From Calliopum simillimum (taxonomy: Eukaryota; Arthropoda; Insecta; Diptera; Lauxaniidae): a DNA stretch of 64,000 nucleotides. The notes below the pieces were generated by a model. It saw nothing but the letters and a program-made list of their open reading frames with translations, had not been told where the DNA came from and did no database searches. The stretch spans positions 52,078,028-52,142,027 of the forward strand of contig OX638372.1 in NCBI GenBank assembly GCA_951812925.1, in the 5' to 3' direction. Shown here piece after piece: positions 45,575 to 56,921 of the stretch. Position 1 is the first letter of the stretch. Each line of letters begins with the position of its first letter. A program made the position numbers and the translations under genes.

Positions 45575-47804
45575 ACAGAAAGAGATTACGAGTGAGCAAA
45601 ATAGAAACCGAGCACACACTTTCATCTACATACAAACGAGTATGTAAGTGTACGTGTGCCTTGTGTAGAACATTAAATTAAGCTGACAGCACGTGTAAAA
45701 CGTTTTGGATTGCAGGCAGGCAGCACCTTAAGATGGGAGCAACATTGGAACATTAGAATTAAAAGAACAACGTAGTAGCAACACCTGTTCACATGGGGGT
45801 GGCAGCTATGGCAACAGCATTCGTATCCACCCTTTTTATTGTAAGAGTGAAACTGTAACTAAAACGTAAATTAAATTCAAAGAAAAACTGCATTCATCAT
45901 GCTGTAACGTAATAATGCCAGCAACAACAAAAACAAAAAGCGAAAAATAAGCAACTGTCAAGGGTGCTGGCTGAAAACCCCAAGAAATCCATGTTCCTTT
46001 CTACAAATGTGAAAGTAAGCTCCCTCCCTCGTCTAAGCAACAATTTAAGACCAAGACATTTAAAGTAAGATTAATGTAGAAATGCGTTACTAATGTTGCA
46101 TGCAGTATGCTGTTGCCGCTTGTGCAACAATGACGACGCACTATGCTGCTGTCTCCGGCGTATGCAATATTTTGGCTCATTACTTTTACATGCCACGTTG
46201 CACAGTTTAAGTCGGGGCATTACGTATTTGTGAGCAGTTGGGGGCGATTTTGTTATTTAAATAAGTTCTTCAAATTCAAATGTATTTTCAACTATAAAGG
46301 TATATCATGCACCACTATGTGGCAAAGTAAAATTCTAATATACATAACTAATTTAAAGTTAAAGCCGACTGCAAGGCTTATCCTTTTTTATACGCAATAA
46401 ATTTTTATTATTTTTTTCTACATGGTTCTAACTAAGTCAGCCTGACTTTATTGGTAACAGCACCCAGAGTAGTTACTGCTTTCATTTTGTCTACTCGCAG
46501 TGATTTAACTCCGACTTTCACTTTTCTATTTTGACTTATGGCATTTGTCTGCTCCCGGAGCTTTAAAATAAGTCAAACGTAAAATTACTTATTTTATCAT
46601 ACCCCTAATGGTATAAACATCCCCCTCATCATATTTTCTTCCGTAATTTTTCACCATGGCACTTTTTCAATTTATGCACAAGACACAAAAAGCAGCAAAA
46701 GTTTCACTTTTTATTTAACTTTCAACAGGGTCCTTTTTTGCGTTTTTTGTTTTGTTACATTTGTTTTCATTACCAAAGGATCAACCTTATTGTAACGCGC
46801 ATTATTAATCAATTTTAAAATCCTTGCAAGTTTTTACTATGGAGTTTTACTCTTAGAGTTTTTTTTTACTACAGTTTGCATGAATATATATTGACTAAGT
46901 CACGCGGAAAATGATTTTTTTATTCAAAAGAACATTTAAGTATTTCCCAGATGATTTTTTTTTTTTTAAATAAGTTTTATTTAAGTCATGTTATGCATTT
47001 AAATGTTGATATTAAAATTGTCCAATTGTCCATAAACTTCTCTATAAAATTCAACTACATATATAATACATAGCGCTTTCAATGCCCTGGATCAAATTAT
47101 TCTGCTGAAAACCACTCTTAATGCTTTGCTTGAGCACCTGCCGAATTTGAAGGTTTTGCATTTTCTGCATCATACAGCACGAATTCACCCCAATTGAAGC
47201 GAGTGAGTTCTGCATAATACCTTGTGTCGTTCTTTGGGTCATGACTTCCGATTTCAATGCAACTCCACTGCGGTGGTTTCGATTCTACCCGAAGAAAAAA
47301 CCCAATAATCGTAGGACACAGCAAACCAAATTTTACACAGGGCTACTGAAGACCGTGGTACTAGAAAAATCTCCAGGCAGGTTTCATAGCCACTACTACT
47401 ACAAGAATAATCGTGTTTACTACCCAGTATAAGTAGCTCTGACTAGTGTGGGACTGGCAACCCAATGTCGATTTACCTTTTATGGAGAACTATGTTGACG
47501 TAAAAATGTTTAACTAAGTACATACGTAATCATGCATGATACCATTTTCTTTAGAAGGCGTAACTGAAAGATTCTGTCCCACAACAGCAATCGAAAGTTA
47601 CAGACTTATCCCGTTTACTCTAAAAGCTACACACTTTCACGCATTAGCTATTACAATATCAACTGCCATATCAAGTGGTTGCCTCGGGGAAGATGTGAGC
47701 TGTTTGAGCCATAGATACACTGACAATGTCTAAAAAAAGAGAAGATAGAGCAGAAACCAATTTGAAATTGATATCGAATGTTTTTTTTTTTTTTTTTTTT
47801 TTTT
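45575..47804. other. Intronic DNA, nothing recognised beyond a long T-run
   Basis: No exon recognised. A T24 run is at 47781-47804. ORFs at 46143-46400 and 47051-47733 have no domain I can name. Confidence 0.35.
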
Positions 47805-48220
47805 GACTAATTTAGGTATGCTAATTCCGAATCTGGCAGTCGTTTTTCCCCATCAGGTCTGCGATCCAGCATTAAATAGCCCTAAGCTTCTTCCTTAAGC
47901 CATACCTTTAACTTGTTTCCGAGATATCATCCATATAAGTAAAAGTATCGAAAATTAAATTTGTATAGAGTTGAGATACCATTACTTCAGTGGATGATAT
48001 CTCAGAAAGTAATGACCTAATTTAAAAGGTATGGTTTAAGGAAGAAGCTTAGGGCTATTGCCGTTGGGAAAAGTAAAATATTTTTTTTTCTTCGATGTAC
48101 GCCATATGTCTGAAAATAACGTTTTCTTCACTTTAAATCAAGGATAACTCAGATCTTACACCTGATAGGAAAAAACGGTTACCGAATTCGGAATCAACTA
48201 TCTTGCATTAGCTAAAAAAG
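47805..48220. mobile_element. Foldback element, AAGCTTCTTCCTTAAG arms
   Basis: Left arm about 47811-47935 and right arm about 47985-48210 are inverted copies. Both carry ATTCCGAATCTGG / CGAATTCGGAAT, TTTTTCC..ATCAGG / CCTGATAGGAAAAA, TAGCCCTAAGCTTCTTCCTT and GAGATATCATCCA. The right arm has about 90 bp not present on the left. No coding capacity. A related fragment lies at 8160-8235. Confidence 0.7.
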
Positions 48221-49458
48221 TAATCTAGATCAAATGCATTGCACAGTGTAATTAGCCATTTAATGGCTAGCGTAACAAGATTTGGCTTCACCATTTCGGA
48301 TTTCGCTAAAATTTAGTACAAGGTTTCTTCTAGCGATTTAGGTATAAACCCGGACAGTTTTTACTGACTCTTTTTTCGACACTTTTCGTTTCTTCCCGTT
48401 ATAGCTCGCATACTGCTTAAGGTATTTTGATAAAATATCGTAGGCAGAAATAGAATTTGAATATCATATACTCGCTCAAAAGTGGGCGTGATAAAGTTAG
48501 AGCCACGCCCACTTTTTAACGATTAAAAATTTTAATCTATGTATGCATATCAAAAAGACTGTATGTGTGTCTGACGAATTATCACTCAGAAACTATTCGG
48601 CCAATTAAGCTGTAAATTTGGCAGTGAGTAAATCTTTGGTATGAAAAAGTTGTTATGTTATATACAAAGGTTTCCGAAGATCACATGAAGGCTTCATAAT
48701 CAAAACAAAGATTATTTTCATTTTTAAAATGAAAAATATCTAGGTAAACTGAAGAGAAAACATTAATGGCGTACTATTAAATAGCCTAAACTGATAGTTT
48801 TCTGAGAAACCCAAAGGTTTCCAAAGGTCACCCGAAGGATTCATAGTCAAAACGAATCTTATCTTGGTATACTAGGAGGCAAACATCTATGGCGGACTAT
48901 CAACAAGTTTTAATTGATAGTTTCCTGCTAAATACGAATTTTTTCGACCCAAAGGCTGCATAGTCGAAACGATACACTAGAGGGAAATCATTAATGGCGG
49001 TGTATCACCAATCTTTGATTGAATATCTCCTATGACACCCGATGGTTCACTATCTGTCAAAAATTGGACAGAACATGAAAATATAATAGTTAAAAAGATG
49101 TCCTAGTTATGGGCAATTTTGTGAAGCCGTATTGGTTGATTTCATATTTTGAAATGTTAAAAAAATCATAACTCCAAAATCATTAAGGATACAATCTTGA
49201 TTTTGGGTTCATATGAGAGGAAATTTGGTTTTCTTTCTTTCTAAAACAAATATTTTGGAGAGACAAAAGAGTAGACAATGAATAGTATTTTGAAATATTA
49301 GAACTAAAAGAAAACTAAAAATAGTACTTTGTGCAAAATCGAAAAAAAAAAATTATCTTATTCTCATAACCTGACCTTTCAAAAATAGATCTGAAAATGA
49401 AAATCGGTTAAGAAATTTCCAAGTTATGGACAATTTTGTAAGGCAGGATTTTTTTTAA
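48221..49458. repeat. Dispersed repeat copy and a degenerate tandem repeat
   Basis: 48376-48545 is a copy of the repeat at 35780-35960. From about 48660 to 49040 a unit of roughly 130-150 bp recurs about three times, recognised by AAAGGTTTCC..AGRTCAC, GGCTTCATAATC / GGATTCATAGTC / GGCTGCATAGTC, and CATTAATGGCG / CATCTATGGCG / CATTAATGGCG. No coding capacity. Confidence 0.5.
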
Positions 49459-49830
49459 CCCTTTCAGGACCAACAGGACATATATGTCTTTTTTTAATTT
49501 TTCAATGTCTCACCCACATTTTCTTTGCGATTGGAGCCAGACAGGTCTTCTTCGATAGAAAATAGGTATAGATATTCAAGTGTGTCAGAAAAATTGAGCT
49601 TTATATATTCAGTACCTCACAGGGTGATCCCAAATCCAAAAAATTGTGTTTTTTAGTAATTTACAGTAGATTTTATCTCAAATACTGTCACATAAACGAT
49701 ATGAAGCGTCTAAGTAGCAAGTGTAACAGACTGTCAGCTTTTTAAAAATTTCAAGAAATTTCACCGGTTTATTTTCCTACAGGTTGCTTAGAAAAAATGG
49801 GACACCCGTGTCCCGTTGGTCCTTAAAGGT
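49459..49830. mobile_element. piggyBac-type MITE (CCCTTTCAGGACC ends)
   Basis: The left end CCCTTTCAGGACCAACAGGA follows a TTAA (49455-49458). The right end, read inward, is CCTTTAAGGACCAACGGGAC. Just inside lie ACATATATGTC and GACACCCGTGTC, small palindromes at matching positions. The right TTAA is not intact (GTAA). No coding capacity. The class is inferred from CCCTT-type ends and the left TTAA. Confidence 0.6.
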
Positions 49831-51509
49831 AAAAATAAGGTACTTTTTTTCGCTAAAATTTCTTATTTTTGCTTTTTTTACATATAATACTGACAAAAAT
49901 AATTTATTCGAATTAAATTATAGAAAAAACTATACAGAAATCATCCGCGGTGAATTTTGAACCAAATTTTGTTATTTTGCGAAGCAAAAATAGTCCGGCC
50001 AAACTTGGTAAACATATCTAATTTTGTTGAACATAACCTGATTTTGATCGGACATGGCTCATTTTATTTGTAATTGAATTTGTGTTTAAATTTGTACTTA
50101 AAAATGGAAAATAATGCTACCGACATATGTGTCCCATCATTTTTTTCACACTAGGAATTAAAAAGATTTGGCTTTGAAAACACACAAATTTAAAATTTTG
50201 CAACGGTTCAGGAGCGGTCCGGAAACAGTGAAGTATTTGCCGTATTTATGATTTCTGAACCCCCACAAAATTCATAAAATTCATTATTGGTTTTGGCCGA
50301 GATCCAAGTCCTGAATTCTTGTTACATGGAATAACTGTAGTGCATTTTAAGTTGGATAATTACAATCTTATTGAACTAAAACCGATTTTTGGTTAGATGT
50401 TATTCCACTAAATAGAAACAACAGTAGTTGATACGAGTTCTGACACCGAACTTGACTATTGAAAATTTATCTAATTGTGGAAGATATCATGAATTAAAGC
50501 TTAAGATTCTAAGACTCAAAGCGCCAAACATCAAATTTCCCATTCTTTATTATGCTCTGAATGGAGATAATTTTACATGAGAAACTCTTTATCCCCTTGA
50601 AAAGCAAGATAGAAATATCTGGTTTTTTACTGCATCCCAGAATAAAAATTTCGATTCCGAAGTCCGTTTGCCAATATTATTTTTTCTAGTACCCAGATTT
50701 AAAAAATTAAAGGCCGTCTGTAGGCAGTCATACTGTTTTGTCTGAAAATATTTTGTAAAGCCCACATGCTTTCTTTTTAAATTGAATCAAACGAAAGCTT
50801 TATTTGTTGAATGTTTACCAAAATGAACTCAACTCCCCTACCCCCCTCAATTAAAGTGCTAAAGTAGTCAATCAAAAAAACATCACAATAAATCAATTTT
50901 TGCGGTAAAATACAAAAGAAATTGAAGTTAAAATGATTTCATCAATATTGCCATATTAAATAGGCAGCGCCAATGCTGCTGCAATCTTCAAGTACATATC
51001 TGCAAGAATGCCAATAAATATTAGCATCTGTATCTTGTATCTTTCAACGATATGTTTGATGTGATATTAATGTGCAAAAGTTCAAACGTTTAATTCCATT
51101 GCTTTCAGCACTACTCCACCCATGGCACTTCCTAAATATCTTGCTTTTTTTCACAGTTGCTGGCTGGTTGGCTGCTGCTGGTGCTGCTTTCATTCAATTC
51201 ATTCAACGCTTTATCGTTTGTTTTGAAGATTTTGTTACTTCTGCTGAAGTTGCGTATCGTTGCGATACTTGAGTTTTGCTCTTTACTGTTATTGAAAGCT
51301 AAAATCACTTTCAATCCTTTTGCGCCCAATTGAATTTTGATGCTGCTGTTGCTGTTCAACTTAATTAACTTGATGTTCTTGAGAATTTCGAATTTTTTTT
51401 TCGTTTTGGCCCGATTTTAATGCCTGGCGTTTAAGATAACCGTTATTTTGTGCCAAAACAATTAAGTTGATATTTTAAAGTAAATGATTTTTATTTTTTT
51501 CTCTTGCAG
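49831..51509. other. Intron sequence upstream of the netrin exon
   Basis: No exon recognised until 51510. A CTGGCTGGTTGGCTGCTGCT patch is at about 51160 and TGCTGCTGTTGCTG near 51339. The last 20 bases before 51510 are pyrimidine-rich (TTTTTTTCTCTTGCAG), a good splice acceptor. Confidence 0.5.
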
Positions 51510-51659
51510 CTTGTGATTGCCATCCAATTGGTTCATCGGGTAAAACATGCAACCACACTTCTGGTCAATGTCCCTGCAAGGATGGTGTTACCGGACTCAC
51601 ATGCAATCGCTGTGCACGTGGCTATCAACAGAGTCGTTCACATATTGCACCATGCATTA
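51510..51659 (+). CDS. Netrin, exon encoding third laminin-type EGF module
   Basis: Netrins are secreted, laminin-related axon-guidance proteins that signal through DCC/Frazzled and UNC-5 receptors. With the G carried from the previous exon, this 150-bp exon reads [14 protein letters not shown], then [20 protein letters not shown] and [16 protein letters not shown]. The eight cysteines are spaced as in a laminin-type EGF domain, and [20 protein letters not shown] is the characteristic sequence of netrin's third such module. The acceptor is CTCTTGCAG (ends 51509) and the donor GTAAGT starts at 51660. The exon begins and ends in phase 1, so it is a symmetric module. NHT is a possible N-glycosylation site. 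The laminin N-terminal domain and first two EGF modules must lie upstream of the window. I cannot choose between NetA and NetB. Confidence 0.95.
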
Positions 51660-51784
51660 GTAAGTATTTAAAATTGTACATGTGTATATATGTTAAAAAA
51701 ACACTAACTCTCATAAATGTACTTAGTCACTAATCATATGTCTAACCCATTCTTTTTCCATCCTTCCTTTCTTCCTTGAAACAG

Positions 51785-51886
51785 AGGTGCCGCCACGCAT
51801 GATTAACATGATGGATTTACAAAACACAGCACCTGAGCCAAGTTCTAATGATCCCAATGCACCTTATCGCACTGAAGGTGGGCGTG
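51785..51886 (+). CDS. Netrin, linker exon between EGF3 and the NTR domain
   Basis: Separated from the previous exon by a 125-bp intron (51660-51784, GTAAGT to TTGAAACAG). Joined in phase it reads I-K-V-P-P-R-M-I-N-M-M-D-L-Q-N-T-A-P-E-P, then SSNDPNAPYRTEGGRG. The PPRMINM and NTAPEP blocks and the ending YRTEGGR are shared with Drosophila netrins as I know them. The middle is shorter than the long insertion I recall in Drosophila NetB. The donor GTAAGTAAG starts at 51887, and the next exon, expected to start the NTR domain with its Cys, is outside the window. Length 102 bp, phase 1 at both ends. Confidence 0.93.
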
Positions 51887-52910
51887 GTAAGTAAGTGTTG
51901 CTTTTTTTTCATTTATTTGTTTTTCATGTTGTAATCATGTTAGTTATTGACATTCATTTTAAATATGTTTTGCAAAAAAAGTAGAAATCGTATGTTTTTG
52001 TTCCTTATAACTAACGACATCATTAAAATCACTCTATGTACAAAATTTATTAATATTCGCTTAATAAATGTTTAACCTGTAAGTTCGTTAAACCTTTACC
52101 ACTTACTAGTAATTACTTTGTAAATGTTGTAATGCAAGTGACTGCAGCATATTAAAGGCGTTAATTAATTGTAAGTTTGTTATGTGGTATACCATGTTGC
52201 ACCCTATCCTAAATGCAATGTTGAGACCTAAGGATGTTGGTGAAAAGTACATACTACCAAAGGTGAAATGTTTTAATTAAAGCAACGCTTTAAAATGTAA
52301 AAAAAAAACTATACAGACAACTTTGCTGTGTTTTTTTTTTTTTAATGCTGAAGTAATTTTCTTTTATACTTTATAAATTCTTAGTTAAATTATGTTTCAG
52401 AAATAAACCTATTAGAGGTTTTTCTCTTCTCAATAAAAAAAACATTTCATATACTCGTAAGCATTTAGAATTTTCTATCTTTCCCAATCGGAATTGAGCT
52501 AATGCCTTGTTCCCATTACCTTGGTTAACCAAATCCAAGCCACAGCGCAAAGATTAGCGTTCGCACTATATAGCTTGACAGTATTTTTTGGTTGATAACC
52601 GAATACTATACTATTCCCACTTTTCACTCATATTTTCGAATAATTTCCCCGTAGGACCGGCGCGCTAAGTACTGAATTTCCATTCTAACTTTCAAGCGCT
52701 TCTTTAGCTATTTTCCGGGCATAACCGAAACCTTCTTAATGGTGTAAGCGACATCTACTTCTCGATTCACATGTAGAATTTGCATTGTACTCTAACAGTC
52801 ATATCGTCATATCCATATGGGGCATTACATACCGTTCCGGATACCATTTTGCTTTTGCACTTCCGAAACTTTTTTGTCTTATAGTACTAGTTGAGATTAG
52901 AATCTATGAT
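51887..52910. other. Netrin intron, 3' of the linker exon
   Basis: Starts with a strong GTAAGTAAG donor. No further exon recognised in the remaining 12.1 kb on the plus strand, so this intron extends past the window end. A T-run is at about 52331-52343. Confidence 0.5.
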
Positions 52911-53039
52911 TTTTTTATACCCTACACCGAGGGTATATTCACTTTGTCCTTCCGTTTGTAACGCAGAGAAGGAGGCGCAATACGCTGAAAATGTTTTTTG
53001 AGGCAATCCAACTAAATTTCACTCAGACACTAAGAACTA
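52911..53039 (+). mobile_element. Helentron/DINE-1-like copy G, left part
   Basis: Begins TTTATACCCTACACCGAGGG, then CTTTGTCCTTCCGTTTGTAA and GCAGAGAAGGAGGCG. It jumps directly to the internal unit (CTGAAAATGTTTTTTGAG, CACTCAGACACTAAGAACTA), so the microsatellite and most of the 5' region are deleted. It is interrupted by a mariner at 53040 and continues at 54327. Confidence 0.82.
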
Positions 53040-54326
53040 TTGGGTGTACAACTTAAAAACCGGAATTTGACGGTGGATGTCCGTACTAACAAATATCGTG
53101 AAAGCTCGAACTTTATATATATGTCATTTTGAAAGTACATTTGACAGCTGTCAAAATCAGTCAACAAAACAATTTTATCTTGTGTGCATCATTATTATTT
53201 TGCACGATGAATAACTGCGAAAATTGGAGAAAAAGACAGCATTTGCGGGAGGTTCTGTTGTGTCATTTTTTTGCAAAGAAAACTGCTGCGGAAAGTCATA
53301 GTTTGCTTGTAGAAGTTTATGGGGACTATGCTCCAGCTGAATCAAGCTGTCGTGAGTGGTTTCGACGGCTTAAAAGTGGTGATTTCGATGTCAAAGGCAA
53401 AGAACGTCCTGGTCAGCCGAAAAAGTTTGAAGATGAAGAATTGGAGGCATTACTCGATCAAGGTTTATGTCAAACGCAAGAAGAACTTGCAGAACCATTG
53501 GAAGTTGATCGAGCAACAATTTCCAGACGTTTGAAAGCCTTGGGAATTTTTCAAAAGATGGGAAATTGGGTGCCATACGAGTTGAAGCCAAAACACGTCG
53601 AACGCCGATTTTTGATGTCCACAATGCTGCTTGAACGCCACAAAAGGAAGGGTTTTTTGCATCGTTTTGTCACTGGCGATGAGAAGTGGATCCATTGCAA
53701 TAATCCCAAGCGCAAAACAGCGTATGTCAACAAAGGTGAGGCCGGCCCATCACAGCCGAAGCCAAATATTCACGCTTCGAAGGTAATGCTCTGTATTTGG
53801 TGGGACCAGCTAGGTGTGATCCATTATGAGCTGTTGCCAGGTGGCCAAACCATTAATGCTCAACTCTATCGTCAACAATTGATCCGATTGAAGCAGAAAA
53901 TCCAGGCAGAGCGGCCAACGTATGCGACCAGACACGAGTCAATCATTTTCCACCACGATAACGCTCGGCCACATATTGCTGCCCCAGTCAAAAATTACCT
54001 GGAAAACAACGGATGGGAAATTTTGCCTCACCCGCTTCATAGCCCAGACCTTGCACCATCTGACTACCATTTGTTTCGATCGATGCAGAATGCCCTATCA
54101 GGAATACGGTTCACTTAAGTTCAAGATATCGAAAATTGGCTCGATTCATTTTTGGCCGCCAAGCCGGCGCAATTTTTTTGGGATGGAATTCAAAAATTGC
54201 CTGAAAGATGGGGAAATGTTGTAGCTTCCAATGGACAATACTTTGAATAAAATATATTGTAACATTTTTCCACAATAAAGCATCAAATTTCGCTAAAAAA
54301 TTCCGGTTTTTAAGTTGTAAACCCAA
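53040..54326 (+). mobile_element. mariner element (mauritiana-type, DD34D), nearly intact
   Basis: A 1287-bp element with ends TTGGGTGTACAACTTAAAAA and the inverted partner TTTTTAAGTTGTAAACCCAA, flanked by TA (53038-53039 and 54327-54328). It sits in Helentron-like copy G between ..AAGAACTA and TATATGCAAGC, so the pre-insertion sequence can be read from other copies. It carries a transposase gene with a single nonsense codon. Confidence 0.93.
53207..54250 (+). pseudogene. mariner transposase, one premature stop
   Basis: From ATG 53207 the frame runs 303 codons to TAA at 54116-54118, then continues without further damage to TAA at 54248-54250. Codon 304 is therefore a lone nonsense change in an otherwise 347-codon gene, the usual mariner length. 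The frame is open upstream to 53129, but the ATG at 53207 (MNNCENWRK) matches where mariner proteins start. Domains: helix-turn-helix pairs in residues about 1-110 (KKTAAESHSLLVEVYG, EELAEPLEVDRATISRRLKA), the WVPYEL linker, VTGDEKWIH with the first catalytic Asp, IIFHHDNARPHIA with the second and HSPDLAPSDYHLF with the third, 34 residues apart. The C-terminal YFE ending is kept beyond the stop. A truncated product would keep the catalytic triad. Confidence 0.93.
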
Positions 54327-54463
54327 TATATATGCAAGCTCTGAGCAAAAACTGGGTGAACTCGAACAAGAGAGCGTCACACTCCCATATGAGCAAAATT
54401 TTCAAATCTCTGCAGTGTAGGGTATTTAATGTTTGGCCAAGCCAAAGGTAGCACTCTTACTTG
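54327..54463 (+). mobile_element. Helentron/DINE-1-like copy G, right part
   Basis: Continues the unit with ATGCAAGCTCTGAGCAAAAA, ends CTGCAGTGTAGGGTATTTAA, hairpin TTTGGCCAAGCCAAA and CACTCTTACTTG. The terminal CTAG has mutated to CTTG. Confidence 0.82.
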
Positions 54464-54469
54464 TTTCAA

Positions 54470-55770
54470 TTTTTTTCATCGAGCCGTTTCAGAGATATAA
54501 ATTTTCAAAAAACAAAAAAGGCTGCAAAAACAACATTAAGTACTTTTTTGAAATGCTCATAACTCCGTCAATAGTCAACCAAACCATGAAATTTTTTTTT
54601 TTTTTTTTTTTTTTTCAAGTTGTTTTTTAAAACAAACGATGGGATCTATTTTTATTAAAACTTTTTAATTAACAAAAAAGTGAGTGAACGAGCACTAAAA
54701 AATTCTTCGCTGCCGGGAGAGGGTAAAAATGTTCACCAACCCCCACTTACTTTACCTCTCCAATATTTTTCTCAAACGTACTACCCCCTTTTTTCCACCT
54801 CTTTAGGGGCTCCCATACAAAACTTTGATGAAAATATCAAAAAAATCCTCATTGTCGAGAGAGAGCAAAACTGTTTAACGACTTCCATTAATTTTTCATC
54901 TTCAATATTTTTTTCGAATGTACTTACCCCTTTTATCCACCCCTTAAAGGGGCTCCAAAATTTTATAAAAATATCAAAAAACTCCTCATTACCAGGAGAG
55001 GGAAATAATGTTCACTGACCCTTATTAGCTTATCCTCTTCAATATTACCAAACATATTATCCCTTTTTTTCCATTAATTAAGAGGGCTCCCTTACAAGAT
55101 TTTCATAAAAATATTAAAAAAATTCCTCATTGCCAGGAGAGGGAAAAATGTTTTCTTGAACATCTTATTCTCTTTTTTCCACCGCTTAAGGGGCCTCCCA
55201 TACAAAATCTAGATAGAAATAATCACCTTTGTGTGGGGGGCCCCTTAAGGGGAGGATAAAAAAGGGTATATGTTCGAAAAAAATGTTAGAGAAAAAAATT
55301 AATAAGGGTCTGCGAAAATTTTTTTTCTCTCCCGGCAACGAGAAATTTTTTTAATGTTGGAGAGGAAAAATTAATGTTAATGGGGGTCAGTGAACATTTT
55401 TACTTTCTTCGGCAACGAAGAATATTTTTGTTGCTCTTCACTCACTTTTCTGTTGATTAAAAAATTTAAAAAAAAAATAGATCTCATCGTTTGCCCATTT
55501 TAAAAAAAAAAATCGAAGCGTACCTATGACCATTGACCTATGAAATTGCAATTTTGTTTTAAAAGTTGAAAATTTTATAAAAAAGACCATTTAAAAAAAT
55601 TTTTTTTGATTTTCTTAAAAAGTTAAACTTAAAAAAAAACAATCACATGATTTGACCAACTTTTGGCGGAGTTATGAGCATTTCAAAAAACTAATAAATG
55701 TCGTTTTTGCAGCTTTTTCAGTTTTTTATAAATTTATATCTCTAAAACTACTTGTAAAAAAAAATTTTAA
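54470..55770. mobile_element. Foldback element with tandem-repeat arms
   Basis: Left arm about 54480-55010 and right arm about 55240-55765 are inverted copies. Outer part: AGAGATATAAATTT / AAATTTATATCTCT, GCTGCAAAAACAACATTAAG / TGTCGTTTTTGCAGC, GAAATGCTCATAACTCC / GGAGTTATGAGCATTTC. Inner part: units of roughly 110-140 bp marked by GCCGGGAGAGGGTAAAAATG, TTCACYRACCCCC and CACCYCTTTAGGGGCTCCC, about four in direct order and at least two inverted near 55230-55440. T24 run at 54592-54615. No coding capacity. It starts only a few bases after the 3' end of Helentron-like copy G. Confidence 0.72.
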
Positions 55771-56921
55771 AAAATCAAAATTCCAATTGGGATATTTGTT
55801 ATAGCCCTGATAAGTTCCGGAAGTGTTGAACCGCGAACATCAAAACATAAACAACAACAACGCTAACACACTGCCACCCATTGCATTGGCAACTCTAGCA
55901 GTTCAAACTTGAACTGCAGTAATGATACTACACTGTTAAGAGGATGTCTATGTTTGTATGTTATTATATCTGTGTGTTTGCGCCATAAACTCACATACAT
56001 CCATATGCATGTGTATGTAAGCAAGAAAACATAAAGGATAATCGCTTGTTAATCAGCAACTTAATATGCTGCAATGCTCTCGACAGGCAAACAAAATAAT
56101 GGAAACTCTTCAAAAAAAAAAAGGATCGCAATTTTTCTCATTGCGCGTAATTCCCGCAGGAATATGGCACACCATAATAAATAACACTTATGATAAGGAA
56201 GCAACTACATACGTATGTCCTATGTACCATTCAAGCTTTGATAAAAAGGCAACATAAAATGTGAAATAAAAATAAAAATTGCTGTTATTTTGTAGATGTT
56301 GTAACTCCTTTATAAAGACCATTTACTTATACTCGATAGACATTGGAATGCAAAGATATAGTATATTTTCATATGTGACACGGTCTGACGACACTATACT
56401 AAACTTGCCAAAATAAAATTTTCAGTACAAGGCAAAGTATGAAGTTAAGTCAAAATTTCCTACTTTTAGTTTTTTCTACGAACCTTTAGAGTGGTTGTAG
56501 TTTTTAAATGCTTTAACTTAACGTATTCGTATTCGTAGAATTTAGTCTTTCACCTCTTAGGATCAAAAAATCAGTTTTGATATCTTTCTAGTTAAGTATG
56601 GTTCTGTCAGACCGTGTCATAGTATATGAAGGGAAATATTGATAAAAATTTTATTTTTGTATTGTTCTGGCGATTGAGAATTTTTCAAAAGGCGTACAAT
56701 CTACTCCATTATGGTTTTACAGGAAAGTTAGGACTGAAGTATATGGAGAATTTACGAAGATTGCTTAATATTTTAAGTAACACAAACGGTATTAAAAAAA
56801 AAATAAAAAACTTTTTTCGTTAATTCTTCATGTACTTCAACGATACTCCGTGGTGGCTATAAAACATGTTGAAATTTAGAGTAGAAAAAACCACAATTTT
56901 TTTCGAGATATTTCAATTTAG
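55771..56921. other. Intronic DNA, nothing recognised
   Basis: No exon recognised. Contains CATACATCCATATGCATGTG at about 55994 and A-runs. Short ORFs here lack domains. Confidence 0.35.

Noticed and set aside
51072..51359. Ala/Ser-rich ORFs on both strands just upstream of the netrin exon
   Set aside because: They arise from a CTGGCTGGTTGGCTGCTGCTG patch. No splice sites join them to the netrin frame.
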